Shown in pieces: positions 19,304 through 28,254 of a DNA stretch of 64,000 nucleotides. The stretch spans positions 434,001-498,000 of the forward strand of contig NZ_CP192599.1 in the NCBI RefSeq assembly GCF_050632385.1, written 5' to 3'. Source of the stretch: Humitalea sp050632385 (GTDB taxonomy: Bacteria; Pseudomonadota; Alphaproteobacteria; Acetobacterales; Acetobacteraceae). A program made the position numbers and the translations under genes. The first letter of the stretch is position 1; every line of letters starts with the position of its first letter. The notes below the pieces were generated by a model. That model did not search any database. It was given only the letters and a program-made list of their open reading frames with translations, and was not told the origin of the DNA.

Positions 19304-19512
19304 CAGGCTGGCCAGCCGGGACGGGCGCGGGACAACGCGCCCCGCATGGGCACCGGATGCGACGCTGGGCTGGGGTGCCGGGTTCAGGCCGGCGCCGCCT
19401 GAACGCGCGGCTTCACCGCCGGCGGAAAGGCGATAGCGAGGTGCTGGCCCGGGTTGACCGCTCAGCGGCGACCTGATTGACCATCCCCTTCATTGGTGGG
19501 GTCATCAGGACG

Positions 19513-20718
19513 ATGCAGCTTAGGGCCTTAGCGAAGGTGGCGTCGGCGGTGCTTGGCTTGCTCGCTTGCGACGCGCTCGGTGTCCCGCCGGTCAGTGTCG
19601 CGAGCGCATCGACGACCGAGCGCGTCCTCGTCGTGCGACCAGGAGACACGCTGGGGGCGCTGCTCACCGGTGCCGGAATCGACCGCTCCGAGGTGCATGA
19701 CCTGGTCGGCGCGATCACGCCGGTCTTTTCGCCCAGGTCTCTGCGCCCCGGCCAGGAGGTCTCGATCCAACTCGATTCGTCGCGTGACGACGTGCTCATC
19801 GAGCTTGAGATCGAGCCCGCGCCTGGTCGCACGATCCGCGCTCGTCGCCGCGATGATCGCTGGCGTGTGGAGGACATCCTCGAGCCCCAGCAGCGCATGC
19901 TTGCAATGGCCACGGGCTCGATCGAAAGCGGTCTTTATCCCGCCGTGACCGCTGCCGGCCTTCCGCCCGGCCTCGCCTTGGCCCTGGTCAGGGTGCTGGG
20001 CCACCAGATCGATTTCCAGCGCGACATCCAGCCGGGGGACCGTTTCTCCGTCCTGTTCGAGCGGTTTCGCGGCAGCGACGGCGATGTTCTCGGCCATGGC
20101 CGCGTGTTGCAAGTGGAACTCGTACTCTCGGACCGACGCATCGCCTTCTGGCGTCATGAGACAAGGAACGGCACGACGGAGTGGTTCGATGCCGACGGCG
20201 AGAGCCTGCGCCGCTCCCTCCTTCGCACGCCACTCGACGGTGCACGGATTTCATCGGGCTTCGGCCTTCGCAACCATCCGGTGCTGGGCTTCACGCGGCT
20301 GCATCGTGGCACAGACTTCGCGGCGCCGAGCGGCACGCCGGTGTATGCGGCCGGGGACGGAACGGTCATATCCGCCCGTATGGATGGCGGGTACGGCCGC
20401 CTGGCGCGGTTGCGACATGCCGGGGGAGTTGAGACGCGGTACGCGCATCTCTCAAGCTTCGCCCGTGGCATCGCGCCAGGACGACGGGTGCGACAGGGTG
20501 ACGTGATCGGCAGGGTCGGCTCCTCCGGCCTCTCGACCGGGCCCCATCTCCACTACGAGGTGGTGATGGCCGGACGGCCAGTGGACCCGGCGAGGCAGAC
20601 GACCCGGTCGGTCCAGCTTTCCGGCCGTGAACTCGCCGCATACCAGGCCGGTCGGCGGACGCTCGCGCAGTATGCGTCGAGCATCGGACCACGAACTGAG
20701 GTTGCTATGGCGGATTAG
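19513..20718 (+). CDS. M23 (LytM-type) peptidoglycan endopeptidase with LysM-like N-domain
   Basis: The protein has 401 residues from the ATG at 19513, which begins a signal peptide (basic MQLRALAK, then a hydrophobic stretch ending near ASA). A TTG 36 nt upstream is an alternative start. After it comes a LysM/OapA-like segment (RVLVVRPGDTLGALLTGAGI), then the C-terminal M23 domain with zinc ligands in HRGTDF and HLHYE and a further His in RYAHLSS. It should act in the periplasm, cutting peptide crosslinks of peptidoglycan. All metal-binding residues are present, so it is likely an active enzyme rather than an EnvC/NlpD-type activator. Confidence 0.88.
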   Translation: MQLRALAKVASAVLGLLACDALGVPPVSVASASTTERVLVVRPGDTLGALLTGAGIDRSEVHDLVGAITPVFSPRSLRPGQEVSIQLDSSRDDVLIELEIEPAPGRTIRARRRDDRWRVEDILEPQQRMLAMATGSIESGLYPAVTAAGLPPGLALALVRVLGHQIDFQRDIQPGDRFSVLFERFRGSDGDVLGHGRVLQVELVLSDRRIAFWRHETRNGTTEWFDADGESLRRSLLRTPLDGARISSGFGLRNHPVLGFTRLHRGTDFAAPSGTPVYAAGDGTVISARMDGGYGRLARLRHAGGVETRYAHLSSFARGIAPGRRVRQGDVIGRVGSSGLSTGPHLHYEVVMAGRPVDPARQTTRSVQLSGRELAAYQAGRRTLAQYASSIGPRTEVAMAD

Positions 20719-20898
20719 CCATCAGCATCAGCCGCGTCGCCCAGTCCTGGAAGGGACGGACGTCCGCAAATCAGATGTTGAGCCTCAGCCGGCGCCTGCA
20801 TTTGGCTGCTACGGGTGAAATTCTCCCGGTTTACGAAAAGAGACCTACCCAAACGGCTAATGGCCCTATCCGGCCAGACTTTAGGCACCCCCTCGGTG

Positions 20899-21186
20899 CT
20901 AGCGGCTGCGTCGCCAGATGGCTTTGGCTTCGGTGATGGCGGGCTCCTGCGGGATCATCCCGGGAAGCCCCCCGCGTTCGACCTCCAGTCGCTGCGCCAG
21001 GAGGCAGATGGTGCCGCCGTGGTTCTGAGGGTCCTTCAGCGTGAGGTTCATCGCTGGATCGAGCCTGACCGAGGTGCGACACCAATCGAGCGGATCAAAG
21101 GGCGCTGGTGCCGTCCACCACATGTGCGCAGCGCCGATGATCGCGAAAAGCATGACGATGACCCCGACGGCCCTGATCCCACGCAT
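20899..21186 (-). CDS. Small single-span membrane protein of unknown function
   Basis: The gene encodes 95 residues. One hydrophobic segment spans residues 5-24 (RAVGVIVMLFAIIGAAHMWW), after a short basic N-terminus and followed by a soluble tail with two cysteines. It could be a membrane anchor or a long signal peptide. A clear AGGAG site lies 8 nt upstream of the ATG, which is the main reason to accept the gene. It stands alone between an M23 peptidase and tRNA-Glu. Nothing recognisable suggests a function. Confidence 0.6.
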   Translation of the reverse strand: MRGIRAVGVIVMLFAIIGAAHMWWTAPAPFDPLDWCRTSVRLDPAMNLTLKDPQNHGGTICLLAQRLEVERGGLPGMIPQEPAITEAKAIWRRSR

Positions 21187-21271
21187 GGCGATGGTCTCCT
21201 GCTGAACTCGCTACGCTGGCCATCAAAGGCTTTGCCGCAAACCGCCGGCATTCGCCTCGGTTCGCGAACGG

Positions 21272-21295
21272 ATATTAGACAGAATATTAGACAGA
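21272..21295. repeat. Two exact 12-bp tandem repeats near tRNA-Glu
   Basis: The unit ATATTAGACAGA occurs at 21272-21283 and again at 21284-21295. On the minus strand this gives two TCTAATAT boxes upstream of the small membrane-protein gene. They could be -10-like elements or the binding site of a regulator. Confidence 0.5.
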
Positions 21296-21329
21296 CCTCC
21301 TGACGATCAGCCTAGTGGCTTGAAATCGT

Positions 21330-21405
21330 TGGCGTCCCCAAGGGGATTCGAACCCCTGTTACCGCCGTGAGAGGGCGGTGTCCTAGGCCTCTAGACGATG
21401 GGGAC
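21330..21405 (-). tRNA. tRNA-Glu (anticodon CTC)
   Basis: Read on the minus strand, the gene starts GTCCCCA and ends TGGGGAC-G-CCA, giving a 7-bp acceptor stem, a G discriminator base and an encoded CCA. The anticodon arm is CCGCC-CTCTCAC-GGCGG, with CTC at positions 34-36, decoding GAG. The T arm contains GGTTCGAATCC. It lies 20 bp downstream of the DUF2256 gene on the same strand. Confidence 0.95.
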
Positions 21406-21424
21406 GTGTCGAGGGAGGCGCCTG

Positions 21425-21604
21425 TTACCGCTTGCCGCCGCCGGGATCAAGCCCACCCTTCGCCGCGGCATACCGCCCCGTGCGGCAGGCGTCGGAACAG
21501 AACCTGACCTCGGCCCAGTCCCGCGCCCATTTCCGGCGCCATGCAAAGGGCCGGGCGCAGGCCGCACAAATTTTTTGCGGCAGGTTCGGCTTGTCATGCG
21601 CCAT
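21425..21604 (-). CDS. DUF2256 zinc-ribbon protein
   Basis: This 59-residue protein matches the DUF2256 pattern: KICAACARPFAWRRKWARDW followed by VRFCSDACR. The two CxxC-type pairs should bind one zinc. The role is unknown; the family is small, cytoplasmic and widespread. The ATG is 2 nt after the stop of the DUF6476 gene, so the two genes form a pair. Length is normal for the family. Confidence 0.85.
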   Translation of the reverse strand: MAHDKPNLPQKICAACARPFAWRRKWARDWAEVRFCSDACRTGRYAAAKGGLDPGGGKR

Positions 21605-21606
21605 GG

Positions 21607-21882
21607 CTACTCGCCCAGCCGCACCTCGCCGGCGATGGTCCCGCGGCGCGGATCGACCAGCAGCACCCGGTCGCCATCGGCCCGCCGGACCCAGATCGCG
21701 ATCCGGCCCTCGGCCGCGGCCACGCCGCCGATGCTGCTCCCGGCGGGCTGGCGCAACGCCACCGCCGCTTGCATCGGGTCCGCCCCGCCCCCGGCGCGCT
21801 GGACGACCAGCACAACCAGCGTCACGGTGGCTGCGACGATCAGCACCCCCATCACGGTCACCAGCACTTTGAGCGCGCCCAC
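21607..21882 (-). CDS. DUF6476-like small membrane protein
   Basis: The protein has 91 residues. One transmembrane helix lies near the N-terminus (LKVLVTVMGVLIVAATVTLVV from about residue 4), then a short periplasmic domain with WVRRADGDRVLLVDPRRG. The layout matches a small alphaproteobacterial membrane family often annotated DUF6476 (assignment from memory). It is divergent from the pseudouridine synthase gene, with the two starts nearly overlapping, and is followed by the DUF2256 gene. Function unknown. Confidence 0.75.
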   Translation of the reverse strand: MGALKVLVTVMGVLIVAATVTLVVLVVQRAGGGADPMQAAVALRQPAGSSIGGVAAAEGRIAIWVRRADGDRVLLVDPRRGTIAGEVRLGE

Positions 21883-22864
21883 GTTCCCTCCAGAAATTCA
21901 TACCCTGCCCGCGACCCCCGACCACGCCGGGATGCGCCTCGACCGCTTCTTGGCCGACGGGATAGGCGGGCTGTCGCGCTCCCGCGTCAAGGCGCTGATC
22001 GAGGCAGGGAACGCCACCCGCGACGGCCACCCCCTGCGCGAACCGGCCGAGGCCATCCGCCCCGGCGCGACCTACGCCCTGACCGTGCCCCCGCCTGTCC
22101 CAGCGACGCCACAGGCCCAGGACATCCCGCTGACGATCCTGTTCGAGGACACCTATCTTATCGTCCTCGACAAGCCCGCCGGCCTGGTCGTCCACCCGGC
22201 CCCGGGCAACCTCGACGGCACGCTGGTCAACGCCCTGTTGTCCCACGCCGGCGACGACCTGACCGGCATCGGCGGTGAGGCCCGGCCCGGCATCGTCCAT
22301 CGCCTGGACAAGGACACCTCCGGCGTCATGGTCGTGGCGAAGTCCGAGGTCGCGCACCGCCGCCTGTCCGAAGCCTTTGCCAACCGCGACCTGGACCGGG
22401 ACTACCTGGCCCTGGTCTGGGGCCTGCCCAACCCCGCGAGTGGTGAGATCGAGGCCGCGATCGGCCGCCACGCCACCGACCGCAAGCGCATGGCCGTGGT
22501 CGGCCCCGGCGGCGCCAGGGCGGGCAAGACGGCCCTGACGCGCTATGCCACCGAACGGGCTTGGGGCAGCGCCTGCGCCCTGCTGCGCTGCCGCCTGGCG
22601 ACCGGCCGAACCCACCAGATCCGCGTCCATCTCAGCCACCAGGGCCACCCGCTGGTCGGCGACCCGGTCTATCTGCGCCGCACACCCGCCGCCGCCCGCG
22701 GCCTGGCTGCGACGGCGCGGGAGGCGCTTCTGGCCTTCCCCCGCCAGGCGCTGCACGCGGCCAGCCTGGGCTTCAAGCACCCGATCACCGGTCAAACCCT
22801 GTCCTTCACCACGCCGGTGCCGCCGGATATGCAAGTGTTGCTGGATACCCTGGACGCTGGTTAA
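21869..22864 (+). CDS. RluA/RluD-family rRNA pseudouridine synthase
   Basis: An S4-like N-terminal RNA-binding part (MRLDRFLADG, then SRSRVKALIEAG) is followed by the catalytic domain with GIVHRLDKDTSG, where the Asp is the uridine nucleophile, and the motif CRLATGRTHQIRVHLSHQGH. This is the RluA/RluD family, which modifies U residues of 23S rRNA. The start is unsure. The TTG at 21869 gives the usual stretch before RLDRF but overlaps the divergent gene's start; the first ATG is at 21932. It lies upstream of rpoH, a gene order common in alphaproteobacteria. RluD-type activity is likely, since the neighbourhood fits. Confidence 0.9.
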   Translation: MSAPTFPPEIHTLPATPDHAGMRLDRFLADGIGGLSRSRVKALIEAGNATRDGHPLREPAEAIRPGATYALTVPPPVPATPQAQDIPLTILFEDTYLIVLDKPAGLVVHPAPGNLDGTLVNALLSHAGDDLTGIGGEARPGIVHRLDKDTSGVMVVAKSEVAHRRLSEAFANRDLDRDYLALVWGLPNPASGEIEAAIGRHATDRKRMAVVGPGGARAGKTALTRYATERAWGSACALLRCRLATGRTHQIRVHLSHQGHPLVGDPVYLRRTPAAARGLAATAREALLAFPRQALHAASLGFKHPITGQTLSFTTPVPPDMQVLLDTLDAG

Positions 22865-23232
22865 GAAATTTCCCGTGGGCGTCGTCGACCTTCTTGTTTC
22901 GGTCGGCGTGCCGTGCCAAATCCCGGGAGATCTTAACGATCGCCCAGGGCCCGCGCCCGGGCCCCCGCAACAGACGGTTACAGTCTGAGTCCCTGCCGTT
23001 ACGCAGGGATTGCTTGCGTGTTGATCCTACATCTGTGTAATCTTTGCCCCTAGGCGAAGCTCTGGTGCCGCTCAAGGCGCCGCGATCCGAAAAATTTCTG
23101 CCCCGTCGTGACCGGGGCGCGGACCGCGCGTTAGGGCCAGAGATCGCCCGATGCCCAAACCCGGGCATCGACCACCGACCAGATCGGGCGCCGCCGTCAC
23201 GGGGTGGCCCGCTGGCCCAGGAGGATCGGTTC
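22865..23232. other. 368-bp intergenic region upstream of rpoH with hairpins
   Basis: The region holds no gene I can support. A GC hairpin GGGCCCG-CGCC-CGGGCCC (22947-22964) could terminate the pseudouridine synthase transcript, though it lacks a T run. A second hairpin, CCCTGC-N6-GCAGGG, lies at 22991-23008. TTGCGT (23014-23019) is followed after 18 nt by TAATCT (23038-23043), a weak promoter candidate for rpoH. The long leader (about 190 nt from there to the ATG) leaves room for post-transcriptional heat control, as known for other rpoH genes. Confidence 0.4.
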
Positions 23233-24114
23233 ATGGCGGCTCTCGCCCTGCCTATCGCGCCGGAAGGCAACCTCTCCCGCTACCTGCAGGAGATTCGTAA
23301 GTTCCCGATGCTGACACCGGAGGAGGAACTCTCCCTGGCCAAGCGCTGGCGGGATAATGAGGATCACCCGGCGGCACACAAGCTCGTCACCTCGCATCTG
23401 CGTCTCGTGGCCAAGATCGCCATGGGCTACCGCGGCTACGGCCTGCCGGTCGGGGAGCTGATCTCCGAAGGCAACGTCGGCATGATGCAGGCGGTCAAGC
23501 GCTTCGACCCCGACCGCGGCTTCCGCCTGGCGACCTACGCCATGTGGTGGATCCGCGCCGCGATCCAGGAATACATCCTGCACTCCTGGTCGCTGGTGAA
23601 GATGGGGACGACGGCGGCCCAAAAGAAGCTGTTCTTCAACCTGCGCCGGCTGAAAGGCCAGATGGCGGCGCTGGAGGAAGGCGACCTGCAGCCCGAACAG
23701 GTGGCCAAGATCGCCCACACGCTCCAGGTGCCGGAGCAGGACGTCATCTCGATGAACCGGCGCCTCGCCAGTTCCGACAACAGCCTGAATGCCCCGCTGC
23801 GCGCCGATGGCGATGGCGAGTGGCAGGACTGGTTGGTGGATGACAGCGACAGCGTCGAGACCGAGCTGGCCGAGCGCGAGGACATGGGCAATCGGCGCGA
23901 CCTGCTGAACGGCGCGCTGAAGACCCTGAACGAGCGTGAGCGCCACATCCTGATCGAACGCCGCCTGAAGGATGAGCCGACGACGCTGGAGGAACTCTCC
24001 CAGCAGTACAACATCAGCCGCGAGCGGGTGCGCCAGATCGAAGTGCGCGCGTTTGAAAAGCTGCAGAAGAGCATGAAGCAGCAGGTCGTGGAGCGCAGGC
24101 TCTCGGTCGGCTGA
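23233..24114 (+). CDS. rpoH: Heat-shock sigma factor RpoH (sigma-32)
   Basis: The protein has 293 residues. Region 2 is clear (GYGLPVGELISEGNVGMMQA, then RLATYAMWWIRAAIQEYIL). The RpoH box QKKLFFNLRRLK lies at about residues 130-141 and separates RpoH from other group 2/3 sigma factors. Region 4 ends with the helix-turn-helix LEELSQQYNISRERVRQIE. It directs RNA polymerase to heat-shock promoters. The ATG at 23233 has an AGGAGG site 9 nt upstream; the frame extends further but has no support there. Alphaproteobacteria often carry more than one rpoH paralogue, so this may not be the only one. Confidence 0.95.
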   Translation: MAALALPIAPEGNLSRYLQEIRKFPMLTPEEELSLAKRWRDNEDHPAAHKLVTSHLRLVAKIAMGYRGYGLPVGELISEGNVGMMQAVKRFDPDRGFRLATYAMWWIRAAIQEYILHSWSLVKMGTTAAQKKLFFNLRRLKGQMAALEEGDLQPEQVAKIAHTLQVPEQDVISMNRRLASSDNSLNAPLRADGDGEWQDWLVDDSDSVETELAEREDMGNRRDLLNGALKTLNERERHILIERRLKDEPTTLEELSQQYNISRERVRQIEVRAFEKLQKSMKQQVVERRLSVG

Positions 24115-24207
24115 CCTCATTGCCCCGCGCAATGACGGTGATGCGATGATCCGATTGGCGAAGGTGGCGCCCCGGCGCCATCTTCGGGGCGTCCAAGGAG
24201 CCCCGCC

Positions 24208-24705
24208 ATGTCCACCCTGCCTGCCGCTTTCCGTATCGGCCATGTCCATCTGAAGGTCGCCGACCTCGACCGCGCGCTGGGGTTCTGGCGCGACGTGATC
24301 GGGCTTGAGGTGACCCAGCGCATGGGCTCGCGGGCGGCCTTCCTCGCCGCCGGTGACTACCATCACCACATCGCACTCAACACCTGGGAAAGCCTGGGTG
24401 GCAGCCCGCCGCCGGATGACGCGACGGGGCTGTATCACGTCGCCCTGCTCTATCCCGACCGCGCCAGCCTGGGGGCCGCGCTGGTCCGCGTCGTGCAGGC
24501 CGGCGTCCCGATCGAGGGCGCGGCCGATCACGGCGTCAGCGAGGCCGTCTACCTGCGCGACCCCGATGGCAATGGCGTCGAACTCTACCGCGACCGGGCC
24601 GAGGCCGATTGGCCCCGCGATGCGACCGGCGGGCTGGCGATGCGCAACGCCCGGCTGGACCTGCAGGCCCTGCTGGCCGAGGCGACGCCCGTCACCGCAT
24701 CCTGA
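24208..24705 (+). CDS. VOC-family (glyoxalase/dioxygenase fold) protein
   Basis: The protein has 165 residues. The N-terminus GHVHLKVADLDRALGFWRDV is the classic first beta-alpha unit of the vicinal-oxygen-chelate fold. A HHIALNTW segment and VYLRDPDGNGVELYRDR supply the usual His and Glu metal ligands. It is likely a metal-dependent enzyme related to catechol 2,3-dioxygenase or glyoxalase; the substrate is unknown. An AAGGAG site lies 8 nt upstream. Its 3' end overlaps the convergent 2OG-oxygenase gene by 14 bp. Confidence 0.88.
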   Translation: MSTLPAAFRIGHVHLKVADLDRALGFWRDVIGLEVTQRMGSRAAFLAAGDYHHHIALNTWESLGGSPPPDDATGLYHVALLYPDRASLGAALVRVVQAGVPIEGAADHGVSEAVYLRDPDGNGVELYRDRAEADWPRDATGGLAMRNARLDLQALLAEATPVTAS

Positions 24706-25666
24706 TGCCCGCATCCCCCCGCGCGGCGGCCTCGGCCATGAGTTTCTGTTCGGCCGCCGCCCCTTCCTGGTCGGTGAAGAAGGTGAAGATCGCCAGGCGC
24801 CGCCCCGCGGTGACTGGCATCGCCTCATGCAGCAGGTCACAGCAGAAGATGGCGCAGCCGCCGGCTTCGGGTTCGTAGTCATCTGTCCCGAATTCCGGGA
24901 AGCGCAGGGTGCCACCCTGATACGCGCCGGTGTTCAGGTTCAGACTCATGGCAAAGCGCCGCTGCGCCGTATAGGGCGTGCGGTTGTCGCGATGGGCGCC
25001 GAAGGCCCCGGCATCGGAGGCGTCGTAGCACCCGATCCGCGGCGCCTCGAACCGCGCCGCGCGGAAGCGGAAGGCGCGCCACATCTCGGCCAGCACGCGG
25101 CGTTCGATCCGCTGCTGCACACGGGCGTAGAGTGCCCGGTCGTCCAGCATCACATCCGTCCGCCGCTTGATATTCGCCGCGGCGGTCGCCCCACCGGCGG
25201 CGGAGGCGACCCGGTCGCGCGATTTTTCCCCCGCCTCCCAATGCGCGATCAGGTCGGCGACCAGGGCCCGGTCCAGCACGCCGGGGATCAGCAGCACCGG
25301 CGCCGGGGCGCGGGTCGGGGTGATGCTGGCCAGGGCGGCGGCCAGGTCGGTCCCGGCAAACCCCAGCTTGCCACGGGGTGTCAGGGTGATGACGCCGCCC
25401 TCGGGCAGGCCGAAGGCGGCGAAGAGGCGGCGCTCCGGGTCGAACAACCGCACCGGGCCAGGCAGGTCGCGCTGCCCGTCCGGCGGGACGGGGTGGATGC
25501 TGAAGAGCGTGACCCCCTCCGGCCCCAGCACGGGGTTCGCGTCGGGCCGCAGCAGCAGCACCCGGTGCTGCCCCGCGATGGACTGGTGCGCCAGGTCCAC
25601 CATCTGCCCGGAGGCATCCGGCAGGCTGATGGGCGGCAGGTGGTCGCCGGGAATGAAGGGGGTCAT
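24692..25666 (-). CDS. Thioredoxin-fold / 2-oxoglutarate Fe(II) oxygenase fusion
   Basis: The protein has 324 residues. Residues 1 to about 120 look like a peroxiredoxin/AhpC-type domain (MTPFIPGDHLPPISLPDASG start, SIHPVPPDG) but contain no cysteine, so redox activity of that part is unlikely. Residues of about 125-310 form a prolyl-4-hydroxylase-like oxygenase with the iron ligands in AHRDN and LLHEAMPV and the 2-oxoglutarate arginine in GRRLAIFTFF. The target is probably a protein or small molecule; it cannot be told. It is convergent with the VOC gene. Fusions of this kind occur in proteobacteria, but the substrate is undefined. Confidence 0.82.
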   Translation of the reverse strand: MTPFIPGDHLPPISLPDASGQMVDLAHQSIAGQHRVLLLRPDANPVLGPEGVTLFSIHPVPPDGQRDLPGPVRLFDPERRLFAAFGLPEGGVITLTPRGKLGFAGTDLAAALASITPTRAPAPVLLIPGVLDRALVADLIAHWEAGEKSRDRVASAAGGATAAANIKRRTDVMLDDRALYARVQQRIERRVLAEMWRAFRFRAARFEAPRIGCYDASDAGAFGAHRDNRTPYTAQRRFAMSLNLNTGAYQGGTLRFPEFGTDDYEPEAGGCAIFCCDLLHEAMPVTAGRRLAIFTFFTDQEGAAAEQKLMAEAAARGDAGIRMR

Positions 25667-25708
25667 GCCCCCATGATTCCACCGCCCGGCGCCGCCTCAT
25701 AGGCCCCC

Positions 25709-26725
25709 CTACAGCATCCGGTCGGCGACGGGGGGCAGGTAGGCGTCGGTATAGACCTCGTCCACGCTCGGCTTGCGGGCGAGGTTGAAGGTCGAGACGA
25801 TGCCGTCGATCTGGCGCTGCATGCGCGGTGCCTCGACGTAGGACAGGCCGCGGGCCTTGACTTGGTCGTTGACCATCATCTCGTCGAAGGTCACCTGCTG
25901 GCGTTCGGTTTCCAGCGGCACGTTGGTCAGGGTTTCCCGCTGCGCCAGATACTGGATTGCCTGGGCGGGGTTCTTGTAGGTCCAGACGCTGGCCTTGATC
26001 AGGGCGCCGACGGCGGCGCGGATCGCCTCCGGCCGCTCCCGCAACACCTGCCGCGTGGTCAGCAGGCCCGAGCCGTAGAAATCCATGCCGTAGTTCTTGT
26101 AGCGGAAGATCCGCTGGGCCGGCCAATCCATGCCAAGGCCCTTGAGCGACAGGCCTGTCGAGGTGATGAAGCCCGTGATGCCATCGGCCCGGCGCTGCAC
26201 CAGCATCGGCTCGCGCAATTCCGGCGAGACGCTGTTCCACGACACCTTGCTGGCATCGAAGCCGGCGTAGTTGGCGAAGACAGGAAAAATCTGGCGGCCA
26301 CCGTCGAATTCCGGGGCGGCCAGGGTCTTGCCCTCCAGCATCTTCGCGTCGGTGATCGGGCCGTCGGCGCGGACCGTCGCGCAGGCTGGGGACTGGTCGT
26401 AGATGATGGCGACGCAGACCAGGTTGCGGTCGGGGTTCTCGGCCATGAAGCGGATGGCGGGCGTCATGTCGCCGATGCCGATGTCATAGGTGCCGGCGGC
26501 GATATCGACCGGCACGCGGCCCGAGCCAAAGCCGCGGCTGGTCACGATATCCACGCCCGCATCGCGGAAGATGCCGTTGCGTTCGCCGGCGGCGGCAAAG
26601 GCGTAGGAGCCGTGGAAGATCCAGTCCAGGCTGAAGCGCACGCGCTGCAACTGCGCGTGGCCGATGCGGGGGGCGGCGAGCAGGGCGGCGCCCGCCCCCA
26701 GGGCTGCACGTCGGGTCAGGATCAT
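25709..26725 (-). CDS. NMT1/THI5-like (SsuA-type) periplasmic binding protein
   Basis: The protein has 338 residues and begins with a signal sequence carrying twin arginines (MILTRRAALGAGAALLAAPR), cleaved near GHAQ. The mature part opens RVRFSLDWIFHGSYAFAAAG and contains GDMTPAIRFMAENP, typical of NMT1/THI5-like receptors for sulfonates, pyrimidines or similar compounds. A GGGAG site precedes the ATG at 26725. No permease or ATPase is adjacent; instead the gene sits 20 bp downstream of the frameshifted FAD-linked oxidase and is probably co-transcribed with it. The ligand is unknown. Confidence 0.87.
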   Translation of the reverse strand: MILTRRAALGAGAALLAAPRIGHAQLQRVRFSLDWIFHGSYAFAAAGERNGIFRDAGVDIVTSRGFGSGRVPVDIAAGTYDIGIGDMTPAIRFMAENPDRNLVCVAIIYDQSPACATVRADGPITDAKMLEGKTLAAPEFDGGRQIFPVFANYAGFDASKVSWNSVSPELREPMLVQRRADGITGFITSTGLSLKGLGMDWPAQRIFRYKNYGMDFYGSGLLTTRQVLRERPEAIRAAVGALIKASVWTYKNPAQAIQYLAQRETLTNVPLETERQQVTFDEMMVNDQVKARGLSYVEAPRMQRQIDGIVSTFNLARKPSVDEVYTDAYLPPVADRML

Positions 26726-26745
26726 GGTGGTGTCTCCCTTGGTGG

Positions 26746-28138
26746 TCATGGAATGGCGGGCTGGTAGGACGGCATTTTGCCGGGGTTCAGCAGGCCGTGC
26801 GGATCGACCAGCGCCTTGAAGCCCAGCTGGTCGCCGGGCGCGCTTGTGGCGGCTGCCGTCCTCCACCGTCGCGACATGGGGGTTGGCGACGGGGATGCCG
26901 GCGGCTTCATGGGCGGCGATGATCTCGGCCAGCCGCGCCCGGGCGGCGGAATCATCGGCCGGCAGGCGGAGGAGATGCGCGCCATTCGCGGCGGGCTGGC
27001 CTTCGTAGCGGATGAATTCCAGGTGCAGCGGCATCTCGTGCCCGCCATGGGCGTGCCAGGACCAGGTGGCGGCTTCGATGATGCGGCCGGGGGGATGCAG
27101 GGTTTGCAGGTAGGTCACGTCGCGATCGACCTTGCGGGCGTGCAGCGTGGTGTGGCCCCAGGTGCCTTCGTAGACCGGCACCGCATCGGGATCGGCTTCG
27201 CGGCCACGACTATCGGCGAAGAGGGTGATGCGGCCGCCGTGGGTGGTCGCCAGCGAACGGAGCGCCGCTTCGTCGGCGGCATCGACCATGGCCAGGATCA
27301 GGTGGTCGCCGGGGGGTGCTGCGTCCTCGCCAAAAACCGGGGGCAGGCCGATGGCGGCGGTGTTCTCCAGCAGGCTGACCAGCTTGGCCGGGATCGGGCC
27401 GGTGGCGAGCGCATGGGCTGCCTCCAGCGCGGCGGGGAAGTGCTGGAAGGCGATGATGGCGTCGCGCCAGGGGCGGGTGGGGGTGAGGGGGATCTCCACC
27501 TCCACCACGATGCCGGTGCTGCCATAGGTGCGGTTCACGAGGTTGCAGTCCTGCCCGCGCAATTCCAGCACGCGGGGGGTCGCTTCCACGGTGATGACGC
27601 GGGCGCCCTGCATGTTGCCGGGTTCGCGCAACCCGCCCCAGAGGTTGCTGCCGATGCCGCCCGATCCGCCGCAGAAATACCCGCCGATAGTGGCCATGCG
27701 CTTGGTCGAGGGATGCATCCGCATCTCCCGCCCGCCCGCGAGCGCCGCATCCTCGACCGCCATCATCCGGGCGCCGGCCTGGGCACGGGCGCCGCGTTCG
27801 TCGGCCCAGAGCACGCGGTCCAGCCCCGTCATGTCCAGCAGCACGCCGCCCTGTTCGGGCACGCCCTGGCCATAGGTGCCGGTGCCGGCGCCGCGCACCG
27901 TGATGGGGATGCGCAGGCGGGCGCAGGCGGCGGCGATGGTGATCACATCGGCTTCGTCCCGCGGGCGGGCGATGATGTCGGCGGACTTGTGACGAAAAAC
28001 CCGGTTCAGGATCGGGCTGAACCAGAAGAAGTCCCGCGATTTTTGCCGCACCAGCGCCTGGTCCCTTTCGAAAGGGACCTGGGGGCAGGCGGCCAGCAGG
28101 GCGGCGATGTCGTGGCGGGTGTGGTGGGCGTCGGGCAT
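26746..28138 (-). pseudogene. FAD-linked oxidase (PCMH-type), frameshifted near its 3' end
   Basis: From the ATG at 28138 the protein has a normal FAD-binding PCMH domain (PITVRGAGTGTYGQG, GGYFCGGSGGIGSNLWGG) and most of the substrate-binding half, up to VATVEDGSRHKRA. The true C-terminus, GDQLGFKALVDPHGLLNPGK, is in another frame, ending at a TGA at 26746. The shift lies between about 26836 and 26855, in a GC-rich tract. Read without correction, the frame runs on into the downstream binding-protein gene. The enzyme would oxidise an alcohol or hydroxy acid. Either the gene is recently inactivated or the sequence has an indel error. Co-directional with the NMT1-type receptor. Confidence 0.8.
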
Positions 28139-28254
28139 CGCGGCTGACTCTGCCCTGGGTCGGGGGGCGGGCAAGCCGAATCCTTGGGCAATCGCGACCC
28201 GCCGCGCGGGGCTTGCCGCGACCTTCGGCAGGTGCCGCCCAAGGTGGTGGCAGA

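Noticed and set aside
20815..21303. 162-codon plus-strand frame
   Set aside because: It overlaps the better-supported minus-strand small membrane gene and tRNA-proximal sequence; no domain and no ribosome site.
21330..21405. tRNA-Glu as an integration (att) site
   Set aside because: No integrase gene or duplicated tRNA end was found on either side.
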